Source: Lentisphaerota bacterium (lineage in GTDB: Bacteria; Verrucomicrobiota; Lentisphaeria; Victivallales; UBA1829). Taken from it: a stretch of DNA of 44,297 bases. The notes under the pieces are model-generated. The model ran no database searches, was not told the origin of the DNA, and worked only from the letters and a program-made list of their open reading frames with translations. Shown in pieces: positions 16,586-25,059 of this stretch (positions are counted from its first letter, which is position 1; each line of letters opens with the position of its first letter). The DNA is taken from the NCBI GenBank assembly GCA_015061845.1, contig SUVT01000012.1, positions 1-44,297 of the forward strand, in the 5' to 3' direction. The translations under genes were made by a program, and so were the position numbers.

Positions 16586-17935
16586 GCGGTTGCGTTTGAT
16601 AATAACAGCTGAAATTCCAATCCATACAAGCAGCATAACCAGGCTGAAACACCAGACAGGCAGCCAGCCGATGGTAAAGACTAAAGTCAAAGCAAGAGCA
16701 GTCCAGAGTCCACCGCCCATGATCGGTTCATGGATCAACTGTTTGTACCCGAATGAAGCAGCTGCAACCGTCTTGTTCTCCGGATCAACTGTCCGCAGAA
16801 GCATCAAGCCGGTCGCTGTAACACCAAGTCCCTGTCCGAACTCCGCAATAGCGCATTCAAACCAGGCGGACTTGAACAGGCGGGGCGCAACAAACATCAG
16901 CAGGAACACACTCCAGAGCAGCCCGACCGCCATCATGATCGTCAGAGGCAGCCAGTTTGCTGCAACAACTTCCAGCCGGATCGTTGCCACAGCAGCCACT
17001 ACCAGAAAGTCAAGCGATGCACCGGAAAGACGCTGCATCTGTCCGTGGTCGATGAGATAATTGACTTTCATTTTCTGGAACAGAAGCTGCACCAGCACGC
17101 CGCCGATCATACAGAGCGGGAACAGCGGAAATCCGGTGAAAAGCCGTGTCTTGTTCTCCGGGAAGAGAGCGACTTCGCCATACTGCAAGCCTTTCAACAT
17201 TCCGTAACCGATCAGGATGGAGATCCCCAGAAGTGCAATGTGCCACGCCAGAGAGTCGATGGAGTCGCAGAAAACAGTCTGTTTCCCTGCAGAGGGGCGT
17301 TCATCTGCCTGATAGATCCCGATCTGTTCCGAGCGGTTCCGTTCACTGAATGTCCGGACACTGTTGATGTGACCTTTGTTCAACGCCCAGTTGATGAGCA
17401 TCATCCCGATCAGAATACCGAGGATCATCCCGCCGGTTGCGACGGTGTAGCCGAGTGCGATTCCTTCTTCCCATTTGAAATCCAGGAAGGTTTGAGACAT
17501 TCCGCCGACAGTTCCGTGACCGCCTTCAAACCCGATTTCCAGAAGATTTCCCATGGCAACATTGACACCGAACACAGGCAGAAGCAGGAATCCGGCAAGT
17601 CCCAGTCCGATCACATACTGTCCCCAGGCAAGCATCTGTCCCATGCAAAGCTGCGGCAAAGCCATTTTGAAAATCTCTTTCAGCTTCGGGGTGACGGTTC
17701 CAAGGAAAATCGCAGCAAAGATGACATTGATCAGAAATCCCGGCAATTTTCCCATTGTCTTGATCATATCTGCGGGGAAATATTTTCCGGCAAAGCTGAG
17801 AACCAGCAATCCCAGCAGACCGCCGATCACAGAACTTGGCAGATAAAGCCGCTGCAAAACAGGGACTCCGAGACGGATCAATTTCCCCAAAACCAAAAGC
17901 ACTGAAAGAAAGCAAAAAATTGCCACTGCATCCAT
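16577..17935 (-). CDS. Sodium/glutamate symporter family protein (GltS-like)
   Basis: A 452-residue polytopic membrane protein with about 11-12 hydrophobic segments and the GltS hallmark FEGGHGTVGGMSQTF near the middle of the first half. A related segment, CAIAEFGQGLGVTATGLMLL, is in the second half, giving the inverted-repeat organisation of the family. GltS proteins import glutamate with sodium. A hydrophilic loop (about residues 190-220) separates the halves. The E. coli protein is about 400 residues; this one is longer, mainly in loops and the C-terminus, so the substrate could differ. It has an AGGAGA ribosome site and its own promoter. Confidence 0.85.
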   Translation of the reverse strand: MDAVAIFCFLSVLLVLGKLIRLGVPVLQRLYLPSSVIGGLLGLLVLSFAGKYFPADMIKTMGKLPGFLINVIFAAIFLGTVTPKLKEIFKMALPQLCMGQMLAWGQYVIGLGLAGFLLLPVFGVNVAMGNLLEIGFEGGHGTVGGMSQTFLDFKWEEGIALGYTVATGGMILGILIGMMLINWALNKGHINSVRTFSERNRSEQIGIYQADERPSAGKQTVFCDSIDSLAWHIALLGISILIGYGMLKGLQYGEVALFPENKTRLFTGFPLFPLCMIGGVLVQLLFQKMKVNYLIDHGQMQRLSGASLDFLVVAAVATIRLEVVAANWLPLTIMMAVGLLWSVFLLMFVAPRLFKSAWFECAIAEFGQGLGVTATGLMLLRTVDPENKTVAAASFGYKQLIHEPIMGGGLWTALALTLVFTIGWLPVWCFSLVMLLVWIGISAVIIKRNRKK

Positions 17936-17979
17936 AAGACAACTCTCCTGTTGATTTTTTTGTAAACAAAATTTTCTGT

Positions 17980-18008
17980 AATATACACTTCCATGGCGAT
18001 TTTTACAA
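17980..18008 (-). promoter_or_regulatory. Promoter of the symporter gene
   Basis: Minus strand: TTGTAA (18003-18008), 17 bases, TATATT (17980-17985). The start codon lies 44 bases downstream. Confidence 0.7.
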
Positions 18009-18084
18009 ATACAGCTATGATTTTATCGAATATTTTTCAGCATAAACCACTATAAAAAAATATTAAAAAAAGCTGTTTTTAAAC

Positions 18085-18112
18085 TTGCATTTTTTACAGA
18101 TAATACTATATT
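18085..18112 (+). promoter_or_regulatory. Promoter of the DUF3142 / exported-protein pair
   Basis: TTGCAT (18085-18090), 16 bases, TATATT (18107-18112), about 40 bases before the GTG start at 18152. Confidence 0.65.
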
Positions 18113-18151
18113 GCGGCATACCATTAAACATTTTACCGTCAGAGGATATCC

Positions 18152-19264
18152 GTGCCATTTTTTGTCATGTTTTTTTTGCTGATCCCACTTCTTCTGCAAG
18201 GAGCGGAACCGGATTTTTATGTCTGGCAGAGAGAACGTGATTCAGCTGTAAAAAAAGCTGTCCGGCAATATTATGCAACCTGTTCCGGAAAGCTTTATTT
18301 TCTGGCAGGAGAAATGGAAAATGATGGAAAAACCGTCTCTTTCAAACCGGAACGTTATGTTGATTTTTCCAGATCGGTTCCTGTGGTAAGGATCCATATC
18401 AGGCACATGAGAAAATCCCCGCGACAGCTTGCCGGGGAACTTGCCGGACTTTATCAGCCATGGAAACGTGCCGGAGCTTTTCAGATCGACCTTGATGCGC
18501 CGGAATCAAAAATTCCGTATTATCAGCAGTTAATGAAAGAACTGCGCAACCGTCTGCCGGGAGTTCAGCTTTCAGCAACAGTACTGCCGTGTCATTTGAG
18601 ACACACAAAAGAGTTCCGGAAACTGGCAAAGGCTTGTGATTTTTATGTGCTTCAGGTTCATGCACTTTCCAATGACGGAACCCGCTGGTTCATTCTGGAT
18701 AAAGAGATCGCTTTTCAGGCACTGGCAAGAGCAAAAGCCTTGAAACTTCCGTTCAAAACGGCGTTGCCCTTCTATTGTAATACTGTCCGGGGCGGAGTCC
18801 ACGTTGAACCGGATATGAATATTGTCGGGGCTCTGGCAAAGGAAAGCCCGGAGGTGATCGGATTCCGTCTGGGAGTTTCCGACGATGAAGAATCTCTGGA
18901 TCTTGAAACTGCGCTGAAAGTCTGCCGGGGAGAAAAATATTCCCCCTCCATTGAGCTTGCACGGCAGGATCTTCCGAACGGGATGCGGCATTACTATATT
19001 ATAAATAAGGGATATTTTCCAAAGACAGTAACTCTGGACTGCGACTGGAAAAAAGCTGTTTCCTATCTGGATCTCGGCACATTCAACGGAGCCGGATTTT
19101 CTCATGACCGCAGAAAACTGACGCTCCGGCTGCCTCCGTCCGGCAACATGAAACCGTTCTTCTGGATCCGTTCAAAAGAATCGGAAAATATACAATCCAT
19201 AACCATTCAACATAGGGGTAATCAATGCAAAAAATCAGTTATCTTCTCTGCCCGGCTGCCATAA
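18152..19264 (+). CDS. DUF3142 domain protein, exported
   Basis: A 370-residue protein with a hydrophobic signal (FFVMFFLLIPLLLQGAEP), so it is exported or membrane-anchored. The body shows a TIM-barrel-like order seen in DUF3142 proteins: PVVRIHIRH, then FQIDLDAPESKIPYYQQLMK (about 112-131), LSATVLPCHL, CDFYVLQVHAL and KTALPFYCN. The conserved Asp residues of the second segment and the overall pattern recall glycoside-hydrolase-like barrels, but no activity is established. Start GTG with AGAGGA upstream. It overlaps the next gene by 40 bases, so the two are translationally linked. Confidence 0.75.
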   Translation: MPFFVMFFLLIPLLLQGAEPDFYVWQRERDSAVKKAVRQYYATCSGKLYFLAGEMENDGKTVSFKPERYVDFSRSVPVVRIHIRHMRKSPRQLAGELAGLYQPWKRAGAFQIDLDAPESKIPYYQQLMKELRNRLPGVQLSATVLPCHLRHTKEFRKLAKACDFYVLQVHALSNDGTRWFILDKEIAFQALARAKALKLPFKTALPFYCNTVRGGVHVEPDMNIVGALAKESPEVIGFRLGVSDDEESLDLETALKVCRGEKYSPSIELARQDLPNGMRHYYIINKGYFPKTVTLDCDWKKAVSYLDLGTFNGAGFSHDRRKLTLRLPPSGNMKPFFWIRSKESENIQSITIQHRGNQCKKSVIFSARLP

Positions 19265-21351
19265 TTGCAGCATCTCTCCTGACTCCTGTTTCCGTCCAAG
19301 CCTGTGCGCCTTTGATGCAGGATGCCTACGTTCAGAATAAAGGAAATGCCTATTATCCGGTCCTGAAAAAAAACACTGCGCTGAAATATTTTATTGAAAC
19401 ATCCGGAAGTATGCTCAAGGATATTCCGGTTTACAAAGACGGAGCGGAAACGCTCAAGGCGGAAGAACTTGATTTTTCTGCTGCGCTCAAAAAATATTGT
19501 CCGAAGATGCCGGAAACAGAACAGAAAAAACTGGTTGCCGCCTATCTTGACTTTTGCAGAAAATTCAAGGAAAGAAAAGTCACTGCAAAGAGAGATTTTC
19601 CGGTGATCCCCGCAGAATTGGAAGAGTTCCGTCTTTATCATCTTGGCAGGGAAGAGCTTGATGCCCCGGCAAAGAAACCTTTCAGCTGGGATAAACTTCT
19701 CTCTCTCCCCCCGGCACGCCGTCACTTCAAAACCACCTGGGTGCTGTATCTGAAAGGCAATCTTGATAAAGCCAACATCCATGTCCATGCGGCAGAAGTA
19801 CGGAAAGCTGTTGATGCCGGTTTTGCTGATACACCCGGCTTCGGATGGGGGTCTTGGAAACAGGAAATGAAATATGGAACCGATCCTGTGAAAGTGATCC
19901 GTGCCACTGTTGCAGCACAACGCAATGCCATGGATCAGGATATGGTGGAATTTCTGAGATATTATAATCCGAAATTCACCAGTTCGGAAAATATGCTCAG
20001 CCAACTCAATGAACAGGAATACCGACAGATTCTTGCAGACCCCATCTGCCGGGAGTTTGCTGTTATTTACGAACAAGAGATCAAAAAGATCCTTACACAC
20101 GGTATCATATATAAATATCAGTGTGTGGATATTCTGGCATTCCGGGCATGGAACAGCGGTCTTATTGAAGAGGCGGAATCCTTTATTTCCATGCAGCAAA
20201 AGCCGACACTGCTCTCTCTTTATGTGGAGTCAGAAATTGCCCGGTATTACGGACACATGGATCTCGCAGCCAGAAAGCTCCGTCAATGGCTGAAAATGGC
20301 TGAAAAAGTGACACCGGAAAGCAATCAAATGCTTATCCGTCGCGGAAGTCAGGGGGCATCAGCTCATTTCACAATACCGGAAGACTGGAAATCTGAAATC
20401 TATGGAGTTCTCGGTTATACCATGGTTCTCAAACGGGACTTCATGGAAGCCGCAAGATTCTTCTATGAATCCGGACAGGGCGAAAGTGACCTGCCTTACA
20501 TCGCCGAACGTTTTCTCTCTCTGGAACAGTTGATTGAGTTCACAGAATCCATCAGCAAAGATGCCGGTATCAAAGATAAGGAAGCCGTCAAGCCGTATAT
20601 GGCAAAGATGATGAAACATCTGACTGCCCGCCGTGCTTTCCGGGAAGGGAAGTTCGATATTGCAAAAAAATATATGCCGGAAGAGTACAAAGGATATCTG
20701 GATCAGTATCTGAAGTTCCTCGCTGCCGGACGGGATGAAAAGCGTGACAGAAATGAACGGGGGATCGCTCTTTACAATGCGGCGAAGATCCTGCGTTACA
20801 AGGGGATGGAACTCTGCGGAACAGAAACGGGACCGGATAATTTCAGATATAACGGGAATTATGCAGATATAAACATCCGTCTTTCCTGGACTTGCAAAAA
20901 CTGCCGGTATGACCGATATCTCGGTTCATGGGAATTCTGTCAGCAGCATAATAAATTTGAAGAATGGAAACCGGGATTCAATGCGGTCAGAAACTATCTG
21001 ACTGTTCCGGCATATCAGCGTTGGCATTACCGTTATCTGGCGGCAGACCTGGCACTGGAAGCCGGAAATATTGCACAGGATCCGGAACTGCTCGGATTGA
21101 TCAACCTTTTCGGGGGTGAAATCTTCCGGCAGAGATCCCCGCGCGAAGCTGATATCTTCTATAAACGTCTGGTCAATCAATCCCGTAAAACCAAACTTGG
21201 GAAAAAAGCCGACGATTACCGTTGGTTCCCCTATGATGATGTTCCCCTGCGGAAGGAGATTCACCGCATCGATCCGATCAAGTCTCTGGATGACGTAAAA
21301 CAGCTGATGAAAGAGGCGTTCCCGGAAAAACCTGCAAAACCCCGAAAGTAA
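19225..21351 (+). CDS. Exported protein of unknown function, partner of DUF3142 gene
   Basis: A 708-residue protein with a signal peptide (about 1-26, VQA before Cys27), then a largely helical body with repeated Tyr/Arg/Ala-rich helices (for example RQWLKMAEKV, YGVLGYTMVLKRDFMEAARFFYESG) that look TPR-like in the middle. Near residues 557-575 there is CKNC-x11-CQQH, a four-ligand pattern that could bind a metal, which is unusual in an exported protein. The C-terminus is basic (EKPAKPRK). I recognise no family. The start at 19225 lies inside the DUF3142 gene with a GGGGT-type ribosome site, implying coupled expression and perhaps joint function at the cell envelope. Confidence 0.8.
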   Translation: MQKISYLLCPAAIIAASLLTPVSVQACAPLMQDAYVQNKGNAYYPVLKKNTALKYFIETSGSMLKDIPVYKDGAETLKAEELDFSAALKKYCPKMPETEQKKLVAAYLDFCRKFKERKVTAKRDFPVIPAELEEFRLYHLGREELDAPAKKPFSWDKLLSLPPARRHFKTTWVLYLKGNLDKANIHVHAAEVRKAVDAGFADTPGFGWGSWKQEMKYGTDPVKVIRATVAAQRNAMDQDMVEFLRYYNPKFTSSENMLSQLNEQEYRQILADPICREFAVIYEQEIKKILTHGIIYKYQCVDILAFRAWNSGLIEEAESFISMQQKPTLLSLYVESEIARYYGHMDLAARKLRQWLKMAEKVTPESNQMLIRRGSQGASAHFTIPEDWKSEIYGVLGYTMVLKRDFMEAARFFYESGQGESDLPYIAERFLSLEQLIEFTESISKDAGIKDKEAVKPYMAKMMKHLTARRAFREGKFDIAKKYMPEEYKGYLDQYLKFLAAGRDEKRDRNERGIALYNAAKILRYKGMELCGTETGPDNFRYNGNYADINIRLSWTCKNCRYDRYLGSWEFCQQHNKFEEWKPGFNAVRNYLTVPAYQRWHYRYLAADLALEAGNIAQDPELLGLINLFGGEIFRQRSPREADIFYKRLVNQSRKTKLGKKADDYRWFPYDDVPLRKEIHRIDPIKSLDDVKQLMKEAFPEKPAKPRK

Positions 21352-21387
21352 CAGAACAGGAACGGGACATCTCCGTTCAGGAAACAA

Positions 21388-21420
21388 AAAAAGGCTTGCC
21401 GGAAAATGGCAAGCCTTTTT
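21388..21420. terminator. Bidirectional rho-independent terminator
   Basis: A perfect 13-bp stem (AAAAAGGCTTGCC / GGCAAGCCTTTTT) with a 7-base loop, usable for both converging genes. Confidence 0.92.
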
Positions 21421-21442
21421 GTTTTCAGCAGTCCGATGACCG

Positions 21443-22519
21443 TCAGAGTTTGATGATTTCTCCGCCTGCATCTTCGGATTTTTCTGCAGCAAAGCAGAGT
21501 CTCATGGTTTCGAGAGCATCTTCTGCAGGGACTTCCGGGGGCAGACCTTTTGCGACCAGTTCGATCACGCGGAGGTTCTGTCCGTGGGTATTGTGGAAGT
21601 AGATCTGATCTTCTTCTTTATCGAATTCGATAACTTCCTTGATGTGGACCTGAATGTTTTCTTCACCATCGGCATACTCATAACGGCGGATTCTGCGGCG
21701 GAACACGTCAGTTTCCACTCCGCCCTTGGTTCCGCAGATGTGATACTGCAGGAAGTGACCGTCTTCACTCTGCTTCTTGAGGGTTTCGACCAGGGGGTCA
21801 AACTTATGGGTTTCAGCAAAGTACATGATGAAGTTCAGGGTTGCGACACCGCCCTTGCTGTATTTGGTCATGATCTGGTGGTTATCTCTGTGGTTGAAAT
21901 ATTCCACGACTTTGGGAGCGGAGAGGGAGTAGACCGTTGCGGGAACTTCGGTGTTGCTGAAGAACCAGCGCTGGAGGTCGAGGTAGTGGGAAAGTTTTTC
22001 ACCGATGAGGAAGCTTCCGTAGTTTTTGCTTCTCCAGGAGTTTTTCTTGTGGAATTCGCAGCAGTAGTAGCGGCACTGGACGTTGACGACATCACCGAGT
22101 TTGCCTTCGTCGATCCACTGTTTGACCTGCTGGTACATCTTGGAGTAATGGAGTTCAAAACCGATCTGGAGCCAGCCGTTGGTTTCGTTTTTGACCTTGA
22201 TCAGGTGTTCAGCCTGTTCCAGAGTATCGCCCATGGGCTTTTCGCAGAGAACTGCTTTACCAGCACGGAGGGATGCTTCTGCCAGAGAGACATGTGCATC
22301 GTTGCTGGCTGCAATGCTGACCATTTTGATGGATGGGTCTGCGAGGATCTCTTCCAGAGTTGCGGGAATGATCTCAAGTTCCTTTGCGCGGGCTTCGCGT
22401 CTTGCCTGATCCGGCTCATAGCCATAGATTTTGTCGACATAAGGGGAAGCTTTTGCTGCGCCGACGTGGGTTCCGCCCATGCCGCCGAGTCCGAGCACTG
22501 CGATGTTGATTTTTTCCAT
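21443..22519 (-). CDS. Gfo/Idh/MocA family oxidoreductase
   Basis: A 358-residue NAD(P)-dependent sugar or inositol dehydrogenase-like protein. It has an N-terminal Rossmann fold with GLGGMGGTHV (about 11-20), the EKPMGDTLEQAEHL segment (CEKP, the catalytic Lys context) near residue 95, and a mixed beta C-terminal domain. No signal peptide, so it is cytoplasmic. It stands alone with its own consensus promoter (22561-22589), and the glycosyltransferase gene upstream ends just before that promoter. The substrate cannot be told from sequence; members act on pyranoses, inositols, nucleotide sugars and others. Confidence 0.9.
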   Translation of the reverse strand: MEKINIAVLGLGGMGGTHVGAAKASPYVDKIYGYEPDQARREARAKELEIIPATLEEILADPSIKMVSIAASNDAHVSLAEASLRAGKAVLCEKPMGDTLEQAEHLIKVKNETNGWLQIGFELHYSKMYQQVKQWIDEGKLGDVVNVQCRYYCCEFHKKNSWRSKNYGSFLIGEKLSHYLDLQRWFFSNTEVPATVYSLSAPKVVEYFNHRDNHQIMTKYSKGGVATLNFIMYFAETHKFDPLVETLKKQSEDGHFLQYHICGTKGGVETDVFRRRIRRYEYADGEENIQVHIKEVIEFDKEEDQIYFHNTHGQNLRVIELVAKGLPPEVPAEDALETMRLCFAAEKSEDAGGEIIKL

Positions 22520-22560
22520 TTTTCCTATCCTTTCTGATAAAAAGTTCTATCTTTCAAAGT

Positions 22561-22589
22561 AATATATCCATGGTATTGCTTCCTGTCAA
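22561..22589 (-). promoter_or_regulatory. Promoter of the Gfo/Idh/MocA gene
   Basis: Minus strand: TTGACA (22584-22589), 17 bases, TATATT (22561-22566), 41 bases before the ATG. Confidence 0.85.
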
Positions 22590-22598
22590 GCATTTTTT

Positions 22599-24263
22599 TC
22601 ACTTTAGAATATAAAATCTCCAATTTATCCCCGTCATCTGAGTAATTGCCAGGTAATATTTTGCCTCGTGAGTCGCTGCCGGACAGAGAAAAGCACCGCT
22701 TTTCAATTCGGTTTTTCTATCCGGAGTATAAAGTCTGCTTGTCAGAAACAGATTTGCCATGTGCCACGGTTCTGAAGCAGACATCTGCTGGAAGAAATAA
22801 AGGAACATCTCTTTCGGGTGCGGAGTCATAGTGACCAGCAGCATCCTTCCTTTCGGATCATCATTCAGAGTCAGCGGTTTCAAAGCGTAAAGATCCATCT
22901 GTGTGCCATCTGCGGCATTCAATTTCTGAACCGGAGCAGAAGGTGGTTTCAGAGTTGTCTGATTCCCGCTTTTTACATCATAAACAGAGATTCCTTCCGG
23001 ACAGTTAACCTGCAAGAACCCTTTTATTCCGGGGGGATTGGAGAGCCGTTTCAGATAATCATTGGCGGAATCAGGACAGTTATACAAAAGCGGATAAGTA
23101 TCATGCACGGCAAAGTTGACGAAGCATTCCGGGCCGACGTCTCTGACGATCTCCTGCATCAAAGGTATATAATCCGGTTTCGCCTGACTTTTCCGGGTCA
23201 GATTGATTGGAAGGATCAGAAGGATCGACAGAAGAATGAGTGCCGGGATCGTAAATTTTTCTTTCTTGAAATGCGTGAATATTCCCGGGATCACCATTGC
23301 AGAAGTAATGGCAGCGATGGGATATACCGGAAGATAAACACGGTCGAAACCCGCTTTTGTCGCAAGTGCAGAGAGAAAAACCAGCCCCATGAATGTCAAA
23401 GCAAAAACAGATATTTTTTTCAGAGGATGTCCTTTCAGGAACAGAACGATCACATGAATGATCACAAAGGGGAAAAGAACAAGTTTGACCACCATTTCAT
23501 ATACAAATTTCAGGAACGCCCAGGGATGGACGACTGAAGTTCCGAACGTCTGTCCGGCTGAAATCGCTTTGAAGTTCATGCCATACCACAAACCCGCAAA
23601 CAGGCAGAATATGACAGCCGCAATAATAAATATTTTATTTTCTTTGCACAGTGTAAGAAATTTCTCTTTTCTGAGCCGGACAACAATGAATGCACCGCAG
23701 AGAGCGCAGACAAACACCAGACCGGATGTGATGGTGAGACAGCTGCAGATCGCGGCGAATACGAACAGAACAGCAGAGAGGATCGGCTTTTTATTCTGCG
23801 CAAGAAAATAGAGTGAAACAGCGGTCAGAAGTACAAAAAATGACTGAATGGAATATCCCCGGGCAGTCTGGGCATAGTGGATGAGATAACCATTGAATGC
23901 AATACAGGATGTTGCCAGCAGAGTGGCGTCTTTCCGTTTGGTAACATGCCAGGTAAAGAACGTTGTCAGGGCAAGCGTTGCTATTCCGAACAGAAAAACC
24001 GGAAGACGGATGGCTAGGAACTCTATTCCGAAAGCCCTGGTGGACCATTGAATGAAAAGCGTATTCAGCGGATGATTGTTCGGGGTTGAAAGATCCGAGA
24101 AAATTGACAGGAAAGGAGTTTTCAAATAATTATTGATCGTCCAGACTTCATCATATTCCAGTGACCGGAACATCAGGTTTTCAAATCTGAGGATCAGTCC
24201 GGCGATCAGAGTTCCGATGATCAAAAGGGGGAGGATTTTTTTATCAAAATTTTCAGTGTCCAT
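22599..24263 (-). CDS. GT39-like membrane glycosyltransferase (PMT/ArnT fold)
   Basis: A 554-residue polytopic protein. The first helix (LPLLIIGTLIAGLILRF) is followed by a periplasmic loop with the acidic pair in SLEYDEVWT and the NNHPLNTLF motif. The D/E loop plus HP are the conserved landmarks of GT-C enzymes such as ArnT and PMT, which use lipid-linked sugars. About ten further hydrophobic segments follow, then a soluble C-terminal domain (last 150 residues). The ATG at 24263 is chosen because the 39-residue upstream extension overlaps the promoter region; its ribosome site is weak (TGGAAA). The acceptor is unknown. It is divergent from the two-component system. Confidence 0.8.
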   Translation of the reverse strand: MDTENFDKKILPLLIIGTLIAGLILRFENLMFRSLEYDEVWTINNYLKTPFLSIFSDLSTPNNHPLNTLFIQWSTRAFGIEFLAIRLPVFLFGIATLALTTFFTWHVTKRKDATLLATSCIAFNGYLIHYAQTARGYSIQSFFVLLTAVSLYFLAQNKKPILSAVLFVFAAICSCLTITSGLVFVCALCGAFIVVRLRKEKFLTLCKENKIFIIAAVIFCLFAGLWYGMNFKAISAGQTFGTSVVHPWAFLKFVYEMVVKLVLFPFVIIHVIVLFLKGHPLKKISVFALTFMGLVFLSALATKAGFDRVYLPVYPIAAITSAMVIPGIFTHFKKEKFTIPALILLSILLILPINLTRKSQAKPDYIPLMQEIVRDVGPECFVNFAVHDTYPLLYNCPDSANDYLKRLSNPPGIKGFLQVNCPEGISVYDVKSGNQTTLKPPSAPVQKLNAADGTQMDLYALKPLTLNDDPKGRMLLVTMTPHPKEMFLYFFQQMSASEPWHMANLFLTSRLYTPDRKTELKSGAFLCPAATHEAKYYLAITQMTGINWRFYILK

Positions 24264-24296
24264 AGTATTTTTCCAAAGATTGAGTTGTTTTTTTGA

Positions 24297-24325
24297 AACA
24301 TACCACAGAAACGTTGATTTTTCAA
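24297..24325 (-). promoter_or_regulatory. Candidate promoter of the GT39-like gene
   Basis: Minus strand: TTGAAA (24320-24325), 17 bases, TATGTT (24297-24302), 33 bases before the ATG at 24263. Its -35 overlaps the palindrome GTTGA-TTTT-TCAAC (24313-24326), a possible operator in the divergent region. Confidence 0.55.
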
Positions 24326-24337
24326 CAAAAAAATTGA

Positions 24338-24365
24338 TTGAAAAAGAAAAAAAAGATGTTATATT
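24338..24365 (+). promoter_or_regulatory. Promoter of the two-component system
   Basis: TTGAAA (24338-24343), 16 bases, TATATT (24360-24365), with the ATG at 24388. The leader is short, about 16 bases. Confidence 0.65.
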
Positions 24366-24387
24366 ATAAAAAAACAACAAGAGAGGT

Positions 24388-25059
24388 ATGATGAATATTT
24401 TATTGGTAGAGGATGATCAGAAAACAGCAAACCTGATTCAACGCTCTCTGATTGAAGCAGGTTATACAGTCTCTTATGCGGCAGACGGTAAAATCGCTTT
24501 GGATATGATAAAGGGAAAGCAGTTCAATCTTGCAATCATGGACATCATGCTTCCGTATGTTGACGGTTTTACAGTGATTGAAACGATGCGGAAAAGCGGT
24601 TGTTCCTGTCCCGTGATCATCCTGAGTGCCAGAGATTCTCTTGAAGATAAGGTACATGGGCTCCAGACAGGCGGGGATGTTTATCTTGCCAAACCGTTCT
24701 CCATGGCAGAACTTCTTGCAAACGTTCAGGCTCAGTTCCGACGCGCTGAAATGAAAACAGAACCTACGACACTCACGGTTGCCGACTTGACGATCGATCT
24801 TCTTACCAGAAAAGTTCAGCGTGCCGGACAGAAAATCGATATTCCCCCGAGAGAGTACGAACTTCTGGAATACCTTGTGCGGAATGCCGGACAGGTTGTG
24901 ACCCGCAGCATGATCATTGAACATGTCTGGGAATATAATTTTGACCCTGAAACGACAATTGTTGAGACCCGTATTTACAAGCTGCGGGAAAAGATCGACA
25001 AACCTTTTGAACGGGAATTGATCCACACGGTCCGCGGAATCGGTTATGTTCTGGAATAA
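24388..25059 (+). CDS. OmpR/PhoB-family response regulator
   Basis: A 223-residue regulator with a receiver domain: acidic pocket E8-D9-D10, phosphorylation site Asp52 (IMDIMLP), switch Ser80 (ILSARD) and Lys102 in AKPFS. It is followed by a winged-helix DNA-binding domain from about residue 125 (PREYELLEYLVRN, VWEYNF, VETRIYKLREKI, VRGIGYVLE). The usual GADDYL stretch before the Lys reads GGDVYL, a mild departure. Two ATGs are in tandem, with AGAGAGGT upstream. It overlaps the kinase gene by 14 bases, so the two form a coupled pair. The organisation resembles CusR/CopR-type systems; the signal is unknown. Confidence 0.93.
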   Translation: MMNILLVEDDQKTANLIQRSLIEAGYTVSYAADGKIALDMIKGKQFNLAIMDIMLPYVDGFTVIETMRKSGCSCPVIILSARDSLEDKVHGLQTGGDVYLAKPFSMAELLANVQAQFRRAEMKTEPTTLTVADLTIDLLTRKVQRAGQKIDIPPREYELLEYLVRNAGQVVTRSMIIEHVWEYNFDPETTIVETRIYKLREKIDKPFERELIHTVRGIGYVLE

